From Antrihabitans spumae (GTDB taxonomy: Bacteria; Actinomycetota; Actinomycetes; Mycobacteriales; Mycobacteriaceae): a DNA stretch of 64,000 nucleotides. Every line of letters starts with the position of its first letter. Position 1 is the first letter of the stretch. The stretch is taken from positions 62,001 through 126,000 of the forward strand of contig NZ_JBIMSN010000106.1 in NCBI RefSeq assembly GCF_043944905.1, written 5' to 3'. Below the pieces are notes generated by a model, which did no database searches, had not been told where the DNA came from, and was given only the letters and a program-made list of their open reading frames with translations. Positions 36,425 to 45,214 of the stretch are shown here, one piece after another. The position numbers were made by a program, and so were the translations under genes.

Positions 36425-36536
36425 TGCGGTCACCTTCCGAGCGCTCCACGAAGGCAGGAGTGTCGTGCCGCAAGTTATCATTCTTCATGCCTCCCGGACG
36501 ACGCCGGAATGCGAGAACCCACGGTCATGACACGCA

Positions 36537-38819
36537 ATGACACAGGCTGAGCACACGGTCGTACCACCGTATGTCGCCGATCGATTCACCGCGGAGTGGG
36601 AATCGACGGGTCGGCCACCCGATTTCGACGCCTACCTCCCCGACGCCGAAGCGATCCGTCGTGTCGCACTCATCGACCTGATCAGAATCGATCTCGAACA
36701 CCGCTGGTTGCATGCACGACTCCCCAAACGGCTCACCGACTATTGCGTCGACTACCCGGAGTTACGTGCCGACAGGTTGCCCGCGACGTTGATCTACGAA
36801 GAGGTGCAGCTCCGCCGACGCAGCGGCGACGTTGTGGACGAACTCTCCTACCTGCGTGAATACCCAGCTCAGGCGCGGCAATTGGCGGCCATGCTCGACG
36901 CCGCGGAGGACACCCGAACTGTCGCAGCGCGAACCGAGGTCGGCACCGATGCAGTCACGAACGCGGTCCGGGTTCCCGATGCGCTCGAATACGTCGAGGT
37001 CGGTCAGCGGGTCGACGAATTCGATCTGCTCACCGGTCTCGGCAGTGGTGCATTCGCACGGGTCTTCCTGGCGAGGCAGCGGTCGATGCAACGGCTCGTC
37101 GCGGTCAAGATTTCCGAGGATCACGGCACCGAACCACAGACGCTCGCGCAACTCGACCACGACTACATCGTCCGGGTCTTCGATCAGCGGGTAGTGAGCG
37201 ACCGCGGTCTCAAATTGCTCTACATGCAATACGTTCCGGGTGGGACGCTGCTCGGCGTACTGCACCGCATCCGACAGACGCCTGCCGAACTTCGTAGTGG
37301 CCAACTGCTGCTGGACGTCATCGACAGCGTCCTTGTCGACCGTGGCGAGATCCGCCCCGCCGACTCCACAGCACGCGACGAGCTGGCCACCCTGACCTGG
37401 CCCGAGACGGTTGCCTGGCTGGGCCGCCGGCTCGCCGAGGCGCTCGATTACGCGCACAACCACTTGGTGCTGCACCGAGACATCAAGCCCGCCAACGTAT
37501 TGTTGACCGCGGAGGGTATTCCCAAACTCGCGGACTTCAACATCAGCTACAACCGAAACGTCGACGGTGCGAGCCCGATCGCCTACTTCGGTGGCTCGCT
37601 GTCCTACATGTCGCCCGAGCAACTCGAAGCCTGCCATCCCGACAATCCCTCCACCGCAGCAGAATTGGATACCCGCAGTGATATCTACTCGCTCGGCGTC
37701 GTCCTCTGGGAACTGCTGACGGGAAGAAAACCGTTTCCCGACAACAGAATCACCGCCGACAACACCCCGGGTCGGTCGATGCCGGGCGACCGGACCACGC
37801 TCGACGCGTTGCTCCTCCATCGCCGCTCCGGTGTGTCGAACGAGATGCTCGCCGACCTGCCGGCCAACACCCCCGCGACGCTGCGCCGAGTGCTGTTGCG
37901 CTGCCTCGCACCGGAGCGCGACGACCGCTGGGCGACGGGTGCCGAGTTGGCGCAGCAGTTGGATCTGTGTCTGGACGCGCGCGCCCGAGATCTCGTCGAT
38001 CCCCCACCGGGCAGTTGGCGCTTCAAACTGCGGCCGTGGTCGATTCTCATCATGGAACTCGGCGTGGTCGTACCGAACGCACTCGCCGCGTACCTGAACT
38101 ACTTCATCGTGAGTGCACTCGTCGCAGGCAAACTCGACGACGCAGCCCAACACCGCTTCGATGTCATCTGGTTGGTCGTGACCGTGGTGTCGTTTCCCAT
38201 CGGCGCCCTGCTCATCCTCTACATGCGTCGCTATCTCGTTCTCGTCCCGCACGGGCTCAAACACGGCAAGACCTATCCGCCCGACATCCTCGCCCGTGCG
38301 CGTAGCGATGCTCTGCTGCTCGGCGACCGCGTCACGGCCATCCTCTTCGGCGTGTGGATCAGCTTCGGTATCGGCTGGGCCGTGACGATGGCGATCGTGA
38401 TCGGCGATCTGTCACGGCGCGACTACGTCTACTTCTTCGCGTCGCTCGTCGTGTGCGCTGCCATTGCCGTCTCGTACCCGTATTTTCTCGTCGCGTTCTA
38501 CGCGGTCCGCTGCCTCTACCCGACGTTTCTGCCGCACGGCGAGGTCAGCGGCAAGGACTCGACCGTGATGGTCGGCCTGCACCGCCGGGGCATTCGCTAC
38601 CTCGCACTTTCGGCAGCGGTCCCGCTGGTGGCGGTGGCAGGTGCGACGTTCGTCCCACTCGACGAAATAGGTTCGGTTATCGTCGCTGTACGCATCCTGT
38701 GCATCGGCGGTGTCATTGCGTTCATCGGCGTCTACTGGCTGTTCAGGAAGGTCGACGCCGACCTGAACGCACTGGAAGGCGTCACGTCGAACACCTCGGA
38801 ACAGATACCTTCACCATGA
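36537..38819 (+). CDS. DFN-type membrane Ser/Thr kinase, paralogue 2
   Basis: 760 residues with the same three-part layout as paralogue 1. The N-terminal helical region (about 15-122) has IRRVALIDLIRIDLEHRW and YLREYPAQARQLAAML. The kinase core has the GSGAFARVF loop, Lys191, HRD near 315 and DFN in LADFNISYN. Six membrane helices follow from about residue 500. The 16-residue stretch VFLARQRSMQRLVAVK is identical in all four paralogues. A short linker (120-155) replaces the repeat-rich linker of paralogue 3. Its stop overlaps the next start (ATGA), so kinases 2 and 3 are translationally coupled. Confidence 0.88.
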   Translation: MTQAEHTVVPPYVADRFTAEWESTGRPPDFDAYLPDAEAIRRVALIDLIRIDLEHRWLHARLPKRLTDYCVDYPELRADRLPATLIYEEVQLRRRSGDVVDELSYLREYPAQARQLAAMLDAAEDTRTVAARTEVGTDAVTNAVRVPDALEYVEVGQRVDEFDLLTGLGSGAFARVFLARQRSMQRLVAVKISEDHGTEPQTLAQLDHDYIVRVFDQRVVSDRGLKLLYMQYVPGGTLLGVLHRIRQTPAELRSGQLLLDVIDSVLVDRGEIRPADSTARDELATLTWPETVAWLGRRLAEALDYAHNHLVLHRDIKPANVLLTAEGIPKLADFNISYNRNVDGASPIAYFGGSLSYMSPEQLEACHPDNPSTAAELDTRSDIYSLGVVLWELLTGRKPFPDNRITADNTPGRSMPGDRTTLDALLLHRRSGVSNEMLADLPANTPATLRRVLLRCLAPERDDRWATGAELAQQLDLCLDARARDLVDPPPGSWRFKLRPWSILIMELGVVVPNALAAYLNYFIVSALVAGKLDDAAQHRFDVIWLVVTVVSFPIGALLILYMRRYLVLVPHGLKHGKTYPPDILARARSDALLLGDRVTAILFGVWISFGIGWAVTMAIVIGDLSRRDYVYFFASLVVCAAIAVSYPYFLVAFYAVRCLYPTFLPHGEVSGKDSTVMVGLHRRGIRYLALSAAVPLVAVAGATFVPLDEIGSVIVAVRILCIGGVIAFIGVYWLFRKVDADLNALEGVTSNTSEQIPSP

Positions 38820-41365
38820 GCACGGAGCACATCGGCAGTCCGGCAACAGACCCCAGCGTCGTAGACGATTTCGTCACCGCGTGGGAGTCGACCGCTGTGC
38901 CGCCGATCCTGGCCGACTTCCTCCCCGACACCGCGGCGATACGCCGGACCGCTCTGCTGGAACTGATCAGCATCGACCTGCGCCATCGGTGGTTGCGGAC
39001 CGGCCTCGGCAAGCGCCTCGTCACCTACTGCGACGAGTTTCCCGAACTCGAGCGCGCCGATCTGCCTGCCAGCCTGATCTACGAAGAATTCGTGATCCGT
39101 AGGCACAGCGGTCAGACCGTCGACCCGCGTGACTACCTGAGCGAATTTCCGGCCCAGGCACAGCGACTCAAACAACTGCTGAACACCGACGAGGACACCA
39201 GCACCGTGCTGGCTCGACCGCCCGTGCCCGACGAGCCGACGCAGTACTCGGGTGACCCGACCGAGGTCGCCGACGAGCCGACGCAGTACTCGGGTGACCC
39301 GACCGAGGTCGCCGACGAGCCGACGCAGTACTCGGGTGACCCGACCGAGGTCGCCGACGAGCCGACCGCCTACGCCGACGAGGCGACCGCCTACGCCGAA
39401 AACACCGCGTACGCCGAAAACACCGCCTACGCAGACGAACCCACAGCCCTCGGTATGGATTCGATGACCTTCGCGGCGGCCACCGAGGATTCGACAAGTA
39501 CCGCCATGTATCAGGATCCGAGCCTCGCGACCGCCGGTGCGTTCGTCGAACCCGGCGGCATGGAGGATCTCGACACCATCGAGGTCGGGATGAGTATCGA
39601 CGACTTCGATCTGCTGACGGTGCTCGGCAGCGGCGCCTTCGCCAGGGTGTTCCTTGCGCGACAGCGGTCGATGCAGCGGCTCGTCGCGGTCAAGGTGTCC
39701 GCCGATCACGGCACCGAACCGCAGACTCTTGCTCAGTTGGACCACGATTACATCGTTCGCATCTTCGATCAGCGGCTGATCGCCGACCGCAAGTTGAAGC
39801 TGCTCTACATGCAGTTCTTGCCTGGCGGCACCCTCCTCGGGGTGTTGCAGTGGGTGCGCGCGACGCCGGAGGCGAACCGTTCAGGTGCACTTCTGCTCGA
39901 CGCGATCGATGCCGCGATGGAGGAGAAGGGCGAAATCCGGCCGACCGATTCGAGTGTTCGTGCCGAGATCGCCCAGTTGTCGTGGCCCGAGACCGTTGCC
40001 TGGTTGGGCCGCAGGCTCGCCGATGCCCTCGACTACGCGGGTGGACGCGGCGTGCTGCACCGCGACGTCAAACCTGCCAACGTGCTGCTGACCGCGGAAG
40101 GAGTACCGAAGCTCGCGGACTTCAACATCAGCTTCAGTCGCAATGTCACCGGCGCCAGCCCTGTCGCGTACTTCGGCGGTTCGCTGTCCTACATGTCGCC
40201 CGAGCAATTGGCCGCGTGCCATCCCGGCAGGCCGGGCAGTGCCGCCGAACTCGATACGCGCAGCGACATCTATTCCCTCGGTGTCGTGCTGTGGGAACTG
40301 CTGACAGGACACAAACCGTTCGGCAACGAGGGTGTACAGGGCGGGGATACAACAACACTCGACCGAATGATCGAACGGCGAAACGACGGCATCGCCGCCG
40401 ATGCCTTCACTCATCTGCCTGCCGATTGTCCTGCTGCGCTGCGCCGCGTTCTTATGACGTGTTTGGCACCTGTGCGGACGGACCGCTGGTCGACGGGCAC
40501 CGAGTTGGCTCAGCAACTCGACCTCTGCATGGACGCCCGAGCCCGGGACCTGGTGGATCCGCCGCCGGACAGTTGGCGGCTGCGGCTGCGCAAGTGGGCA
40601 ATCCCGGTGATCGCGCTGGCGATGGGCATCCCCAACGCTCTCGCGAGCGTGTACAACATCCACCACAACCAGACGTTGATCATCAGCCGCCTCGACGAGG
40701 ATGCGCAGCTGAAGTTCGGGATCATCACCCAGATCATCAACCTGACGTTCTTCCCGCTCGGCGCAGCGGTGATCATCTACATCTGTCGGTACGTGCTGTC
40801 GGTGTCGCGCGGCATGATCGCAGGCAAGACCTACGATCCGAAAATTCTTGCTCGCGCTCGTCGCGATGCGCTGCGCATGGGCGACGTCGTGGTCGCGATT
40901 GCCTTCCTGCTCTGGGTGATCGCCGGCATCGCTTTCCCGATCACGCTGCAACTCGTCGCAGGCAACATTCCCGCGGACGCGTACGTGCATTTCATCGGTT
41001 CGCTTGTGGTCTGCGGCGCGATCGCGGTTGCCTACCCGTTTTTCCTCGTCAATCTCTACATCGTCCGCAGCATCTACCCGATGTTCCTCACCTACGGCGA
41101 GACGAGCAAAGCGGACGCCCGACAACTGCGAAACCTCGACAGGCGCTGCAATCAGTACCTCGCCATCGCCGCGTCGGTTCCGCTGTTGGGTGTGGCAGGC
41201 GTGACGTTCATACCGCCGGGCGACATCCCGAGTGTCATATTTGCGGTGCGTGTCCTGTGCGTCGGCGGCATCATTGCGTTCGTGGCGACGTACTGGATCT
41301 TCCGATCGCTCGAAGAGGACCTGCGAGCACTGCAGCGGGTCGTCTCCAGCGAGTCCGACCGGTGA
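38816..41365 (+). CDS. DFN-type membrane Ser/Thr kinase, paralogue 3, with repeat linker
   Basis: 849 residues, the longest paralogue. The extra length is a linker (about 130-255) between the N-terminal helical region and the kinase. It has three perfect copies of DEPTQYSGDPTEVA followed by ATAYAEN/TAYADE-type repeats, all acidic and Thr-rich. The kinase core has Lys293, HRD near 417 and DFN (LADFNISFS). The six-helix membrane part starts near residue 585. The ATG overlaps the previous stop; kinase 4 starts 10 bases downstream. The Thr-rich linker could be a self-phosphorylation platform, which is inference. Confidence 0.88.
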   Translation: MSTEHIGSPATDPSVVDDFVTAWESTAVPPILADFLPDTAAIRRTALLELISIDLRHRWLRTGLGKRLVTYCDEFPELERADLPASLIYEEFVIRRHSGQTVDPRDYLSEFPAQAQRLKQLLNTDEDTSTVLARPPVPDEPTQYSGDPTEVADEPTQYSGDPTEVADEPTQYSGDPTEVADEPTAYADEATAYAENTAYAENTAYADEPTALGMDSMTFAAATEDSTSTAMYQDPSLATAGAFVEPGGMEDLDTIEVGMSIDDFDLLTVLGSGAFARVFLARQRSMQRLVAVKVSADHGTEPQTLAQLDHDYIVRIFDQRLIADRKLKLLYMQFLPGGTLLGVLQWVRATPEANRSGALLLDAIDAAMEEKGEIRPTDSSVRAEIAQLSWPETVAWLGRRLADALDYAGGRGVLHRDVKPANVLLTAEGVPKLADFNISFSRNVTGASPVAYFGGSLSYMSPEQLAACHPGRPGSAAELDTRSDIYSLGVVLWELLTGHKPFGNEGVQGGDTTTLDRMIERRNDGIAADAFTHLPADCPAALRRVLMTCLAPVRTDRWSTGTELAQQLDLCMDARARDLVDPPPDSWRLRLRKWAIPVIALAMGIPNALASVYNIHHNQTLIISRLDEDAQLKFGIITQIINLTFFPLGAAVIIYICRYVLSVSRGMIAGKTYDPKILARARRDALRMGDVVVAIAFLLWVIAGIAFPITLQLVAGNIPADAYVHFIGSLVVCGAIAVAYPFFLVNLYIVRSIYPMFLTYGETSKADARQLRNLDRRCNQYLAIAASVPLLGVAGVTFIPPGDIPSVIFAVRVLCVGGIIAFVATYWIFRSLEEDLRALQRVVSSESDR
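39230..39355 (+). repeat. Three perfect 42-base tandem repeats in kinase 3
   Basis: Units at 39230-39271, 39272-39313 and 39314-39355 are identical in DNA and encode DEPTQYSGDPTEVA three times. A partial fourth unit follows. Degenerate (T)AYA(D/E) repeats run on to about 39450. Perfect identity means the array is young or subject to slippage, and copy number may differ between strains. Confidence 0.95.
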
Positions 41366-41375
41366 CCGTCATCGA

Positions 41376-43667
41376 ATGAACCGATTCGATGCCGGCCGTC
41401 CGAGCCTGCATGCCGCGGACGCCGTCGGGCGGTTCACCGTGGCATGGGCGACCGCGGCGGCACCACCCGAGCTCGCCGCGTTTCTCCCCGACCCCGACGC
41501 CATCCGCATCGGCACGTTGCTGGAACTGATCCGCATCGACCTGCGACAACGATCGCTCCGAGGTGCCGAACCGAAGCACCTAGCCGACTACCGCGCCGAG
41601 TTCCCCGAACTCACCGCGGACCTCGTACCTCTGACGACCGTGCACGAGGACTTCGTGATTCGGCAGCGTCGCGGCGAGAACGTCGACCCTGAGCAGTATC
41701 TGCTCGAGTACCCGGCGCACGCCGAACAACTACGTGGTCTGCTGACCGTCGACGACGAGACGGCGTATTCGACGGCGGACGTCACCAACGTCGCCGACCG
41801 GACCGCAACGCACCGGTCGGGCAGTACGACGGTGGCACGGCCCGGACCGTTCGAACCGCTCGAAGAGTTGGCGGTCGGGCAGCGGGTCGACGAGTTCGAC
41901 CTGCTGACCAGCCTGGGCAGCGGCGCCTTTGCACGGGTATTTCTTGCACGGCAACGATCGATGCAGCGGTTGGTCGCCGTGAAGATCTCGGAAGACCGCG
42001 GTACCGAACCACAGACGCTCGCGCAGTTGGATCACGACTACATCGTGCGGGTATTCGACCAACGCCTGGTGCCGGAGCGCGAACTGCGGCTGCTCTACAT
42101 GCAGTACCTGCCGGGCGGAACGCTCCTGAACGTGCTGCGCAACGTTCGCCGAACGACGTGGGAACCGAGCCGGAGCGGTCAATTTCTGCTCGATGCGATC
42201 GACGAATCGATGGAGTCGCGGGGTGAGATCCGGCTGACCGATTCGAGTATCCGCACGGAGCTTGCGGCATTGTCGTGGCCGGAGACGATCGCCTGGCTCG
42301 GCCGACGACTTGCCGACGCTCTCGACTACGCGGACCGCCACGACGTCCTGCATCGAGACGTGAAGCCCGCCAACGTCCTGCTCACGGCCGAGGGTGTTCC
42401 CAAGCTTGCGGATTTCAACATCAGCTTCAGCGGAAAGGTGGCAGGTGCAAGCCCGGTCGCCTACTTCGGTGGATCGCTGTCGTACATGTCGCCCGAACAG
42501 CTGGAGGCATGCCATCCCGGTCGGCCCCGTACCGCGGCCGAACTGGACACCCGAAGTGACATCTTTTCCCTCGGCGTCGTGTTGTGGGAGTTGCTCACGG
42601 GCCGAAAACCGTTCCCCGACAATCGCATCACAGGTTCGGACGAACTGACCGCGGGCGACAACAGAACGCTCGACGCCCTGCTCGACGATCGCCTCGCCGG
42701 GGTGAGTGCCGACGCTCTCGACGATTTGCCGCCCGACACTCCGTCGACCCTGCGTCGGGTGTTGCTCACCTGCTTGGCGCCCGACCCGAACGATCGGTGG
42801 CAGTCGGGCGGGGAATTGGCGCAACAGTTCGATCTTGCCCTCGATCATCGTGCTCGCGATTTAGTCGATCCGCCCGAGCGCAGCTGGCGGCTGCGGCTGC
42901 GCAAGTGGCTGGTGCCGATCGTCGCGTTGTGCGTCGTCATCCCGAACGGCATTGCCAGCCTGTACAACATTCAGCAGAACCAGATGCTGATCTTCAGTCG
43001 CCTGTCCGAGCGCGCGCAGCAGCGCACCGAGTTGCTTGCGTTGCTGGTCAACACCATCGGATTCGGACTCGGGTTGCTGCTGATCGTCTACCTGTCCAGA
43101 CGCTTGCTGACCGTCCCAGGCGGCCTGCGTAAAGGTCGCACCTACAGCGCTGACACCCTAGCCAAAGCCCGGGGCGATGCGCTGCTGCTCAGTCGTCGCA
43201 TCGTCGCCGTCGTGTTCGGTCTGTGGATGCTGTCGGGTGTCAGTTGGCCGTTCGGACTCGCCTCCGCGGAGGCGACCATTCCGGTGAGCGCGTACGTGCA
43301 TTTCATCGCCGCGCAGGTTGTGTGTGCGGCCATTGCGGTCGCCTATCCGTTCTTCTTGCTCACGTTCTATTCGGTCCGCTGCATCTATCCGATATTTCTG
43401 CCCTACAGCGATATCGACCAGCGCGACGCTGCCCTACTGCGCAGGCTGCGGAGCAGGAACAGCTTCTACCTCGCGCTTGCGGCGTCGGTCCCGTTGCTAG
43501 CGGTCGCAACTGTGACGTTCCTCGACGTGCGCGACATACCGTCGGTCTTCGTCGCGGTGCGCATACTGTGCGTCGGCGCACTCGTCGCATTTGCGGTGTC
43601 GTACTGGCTGTTCCGGCTTATCGACACCGATCTCGAATCGCTCGAACGGGTTGTCGCGAACAGTTAG
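41376..43667 (+). CDS. DFN-type membrane Ser/Thr kinase, paralogue 4
   Basis: 763 residues, same layout. The N-terminal helical region (about 15-124) has IRIGTLLELIRIDLRQRS and YLLEYPAHAEQLRGLL. The kinase core has Lys203, HRD in VLHRDVKPANVLL and DFN in LADFNISFSG. Six membrane helices follow from about residue 510. The ATG at 41376 is 10 bases after kinase 3, closing a three-gene array in one direction. The gene converges on hpt and their stops share CTAG. Its N-terminal region is the most diverged of the four. Confidence 0.88.
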   Translation: MNRFDAGRPSLHAADAVGRFTVAWATAAAPPELAAFLPDPDAIRIGTLLELIRIDLRQRSLRGAEPKHLADYRAEFPELTADLVPLTTVHEDFVIRQRRGENVDPEQYLLEYPAHAEQLRGLLTVDDETAYSTADVTNVADRTATHRSGSTTVARPGPFEPLEELAVGQRVDEFDLLTSLGSGAFARVFLARQRSMQRLVAVKISEDRGTEPQTLAQLDHDYIVRVFDQRLVPERELRLLYMQYLPGGTLLNVLRNVRRTTWEPSRSGQFLLDAIDESMESRGEIRLTDSSIRTELAALSWPETIAWLGRRLADALDYADRHDVLHRDVKPANVLLTAEGVPKLADFNISFSGKVAGASPVAYFGGSLSYMSPEQLEACHPGRPRTAAELDTRSDIFSLGVVLWELLTGRKPFPDNRITGSDELTAGDNRTLDALLDDRLAGVSADALDDLPPDTPSTLRRVLLTCLAPDPNDRWQSGGELAQQFDLALDHRARDLVDPPERSWRLRLRKWLVPIVALCVVIPNGIASLYNIQQNQMLIFSRLSERAQQRTELLALLVNTIGFGLGLLLIVYLSRRLLTVPGGLRKGRTYSADTLAKARGDALLLSRRIVAVVFGLWMLSGVSWPFGLASAEATIPVSAYVHFIAAQVVCAAIAVAYPFFLLTFYSVRCIYPIFLPYSDIDQRDAALLRRLRSRNSFYLALAASVPLLAVATVTFLDVRDIPSVFVAVRILCVGALVAFAVSYWLFRLIDTDLESLERVVANS

Positions 43668-44230
43668 AGGTCGCCGTCGTCGGAGTAGACCTTCGGATCC
43701 AGCGTGCCGATGTAAGGCAGGTCGCGGTAGCGCTCGGCGTAGTCGAGGCCGTAGCCGACGACGAATTCGTTGGGGATGTCGAAGCCGATCAACGCAACGT
43801 TGACGTCGGTCTTGACCGCGTCGGGTTTACGCAGCAGCGTGACGACCTCGAGCGAGCCCGGATTTCGGCTGGAGAGGTTGCGGATCAGCCAGGACAGCGT
43901 CAGCCCCGAGTCGATGATGTCTTCGACGATCAGCACGTTGCGCCCGGCGATGTCTTTGTCGAGGTCCTTGAGGATCCGAACAACGCCCGACGACGACGTC
44001 GACGACCCGTAGGAGCTGACCGCCATAAATTCCATCTGCGTAGGAATCGGCAGCGCGCGGGACAGGTCGGTCATGAAGAAAATTGCGCCTTTGAGAACAC
44101 CGACGAGAAGTAGGTCGCCCTGCGGCGAACCGACCGGATAGCGCTCGGCTATCTCTGCCGCCAATGACTTGACGCGTTCTTGGATCTGATCCTCGGTGAG
44201 TAGAACCGATGCGATGTCGCCCTCGTACAC
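43664..44230 (-). CDS. hpt: Hypoxanthine phosphoribosyltransferase
   Basis: A 188-residue purine-salvage enzyme converting hypoxanthine or guanine with PRPP to IMP or GMP. The PRPP motif is VLIVEDIIDSGLTLSWL. Other marks are LVGVLKGAIFFMTDL, the SSYGSST flexible loop, and the base-binding VGYGLDYAERYRDLPYIG. The start is GTG at 44230. tilS lies 13 bases upstream on the same strand, the arrangement common to actinobacteria (often followed by ftsH, which here lies about 21 kb away). Confidence 0.96.
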   Translation of the reverse strand: MYEGDIASVLLTEDQIQERVKSLAAEIAERYPVGSPQGDLLLVGVLKGAIFFMTDLSRALPIPTQMEFMAVSSYGSSTSSSGVVRILKDLDKDIAGRNVLIVEDIIDSGLTLSWLIRNLSSRNPGSLEVVTLLRKPDAVKTDVNVALIGFDIPNEFVVGYGLDYAERYRDLPYIGTLDPKVYSDDGDL

Positions 44231-44243
44231 GCCGTGGACCCCT

Positions 44244-45206
44244 TCATCTGTTGTCGAAACCCAGGGTCAGCCTGCCATGTTCGCGGGTGCACACCAACCT
44301 GGCTCCCGCCGAACCCCCGCCGACCGCGACTCCGCCCTGCCCTCGCCACGCGACAACCAGGTCGTCGATTGCGCGTAAGTGCTTGTCGGTCAACGATTTT
44401 GCTCCACCGCCGAGTAGCCACGCACGGATCACCCTGCGACGAAGGGCAGCGGGTTCACCGACGAGAGCGTCGACGATCAGGTCGCCGTCGACGCGAACCC
44501 TGGTCAGAATCGCTTCCGCCGCAGCATCGAGAACGGCACCGTCTTCGCGCAGTTGTTCGGCAGTACGAGCCAGTGCCGGCGCGACCGCGCCGCCGAGCAC
44601 ATCTTCGAGCAGCGGAAGAACTTCGGTCCGCAGCCGGACTCGGGTGAAGTCGGGCTCGCTGTTGTGCGGATCTTCGTACGGTTCGAGACCGAGGTCGACG
44701 CAAGCCTGCCGCGTAGTCGCTCGACGAACATCGAGAAGCGGCCGCCCCCACGGCGGATCGAAGGCGCGCATACCCCAGATCGACCTGCCACCCGAGCCAC
44801 GTGCCAGACCGAGCAACACCGTCTCCGCCTGATCGTCGAGTGTGTGCCCGAGCAGCACGGGAGCGCTGCCACGTGCGGTTTCCAGCGCGTGGTAGCGCGC
44901 GGTTCGCGCCGCGGCTTCGATACCGCCGACGGTCCCCACCGTCACTGCGACGACCTCGGCGGTCGCACAACCCAACGCGCGCGCCCGGGTGGCCGCGGTC
45001 TGTGCCACCGCGCCCGAACCCTGCTGCAGCCGATGATCGACCACGATCGCACGGACACGATCCGTCTCGGCCACAGCTGCCGCGGTCAGCGCGAGCGAAT
45101 CAGCGCCCCCTGAGAGCGCGATCGCAACGTCGTCGTAGGGATGAGCGTCGAGCCAACGTCGTACGGCCTGCCGGAGCAGCAACAGCGCAGGCGTTTCGGG
45201 AAGCAT
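44244..45206 (-). CDS. tilS: tRNA(Ile) lysidine synthetase
   Basis: A 320-residue N-type PP-loop ATPase that makes lysidine at position 34 of tRNA-Ile(CAU). The PP-loop ALSGGADS is at 30-37. HTLDDQAETVLLGLARGSG and the IWGMR...RPLLD segment are family marks. The short C-terminal part is usual for actinobacteria. The ATG at 45206 is eight bases after the metalloprotease stop. Confidence 0.94.
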   Translation of the reverse strand: MLPETPALLLLRQAVRRWLDAHPYDDVAIALSGGADSLALTAAAVAETDRVRAIVVDHRLQQGSGAVAQTAATRARALGCATAEVVAVTVGTVGGIEAAARTARYHALETARGSAPVLLGHTLDDQAETVLLGLARGSGGRSIWGMRAFDPPWGRPLLDVRRATTRQACVDLGLEPYEDPHNSEPDFTRVRLRTEVLPLLEDVLGGAVAPALARTAEQLREDGAVLDAAAEAILTRVRVDGDLIVDALVGEPAALRRRVIRAWLLGGGAKSLTDKHLRAIDDLVVAWRGQGGVAVGGGSAGARLVCTREHGRLTLGFDNR

Positions 45207-45214
45207 CGCCAGCG

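Noticed and set aside
36762..38264. 500-codon minus-strand frame opposite kinase 2, with similar frames opposite kinases 3 and 4
   Set aside because: They recur only because the kinases are paralogues, so their complements are alike too; no start context or motif supports them.
39230..39355. Regular 42-base repeats considered as a CRISPR array
   Set aside because: There are no spacers; the units are contiguous, in frame and coding within kinase 3.
23196..43667. DFN in the four kinases considered as proof of pseudokinases
   Set aside because: The metal-binding Asp, the catalytic HRD Asp and the ATP Lys are all kept; only the Gly differs, so activity is still expected.
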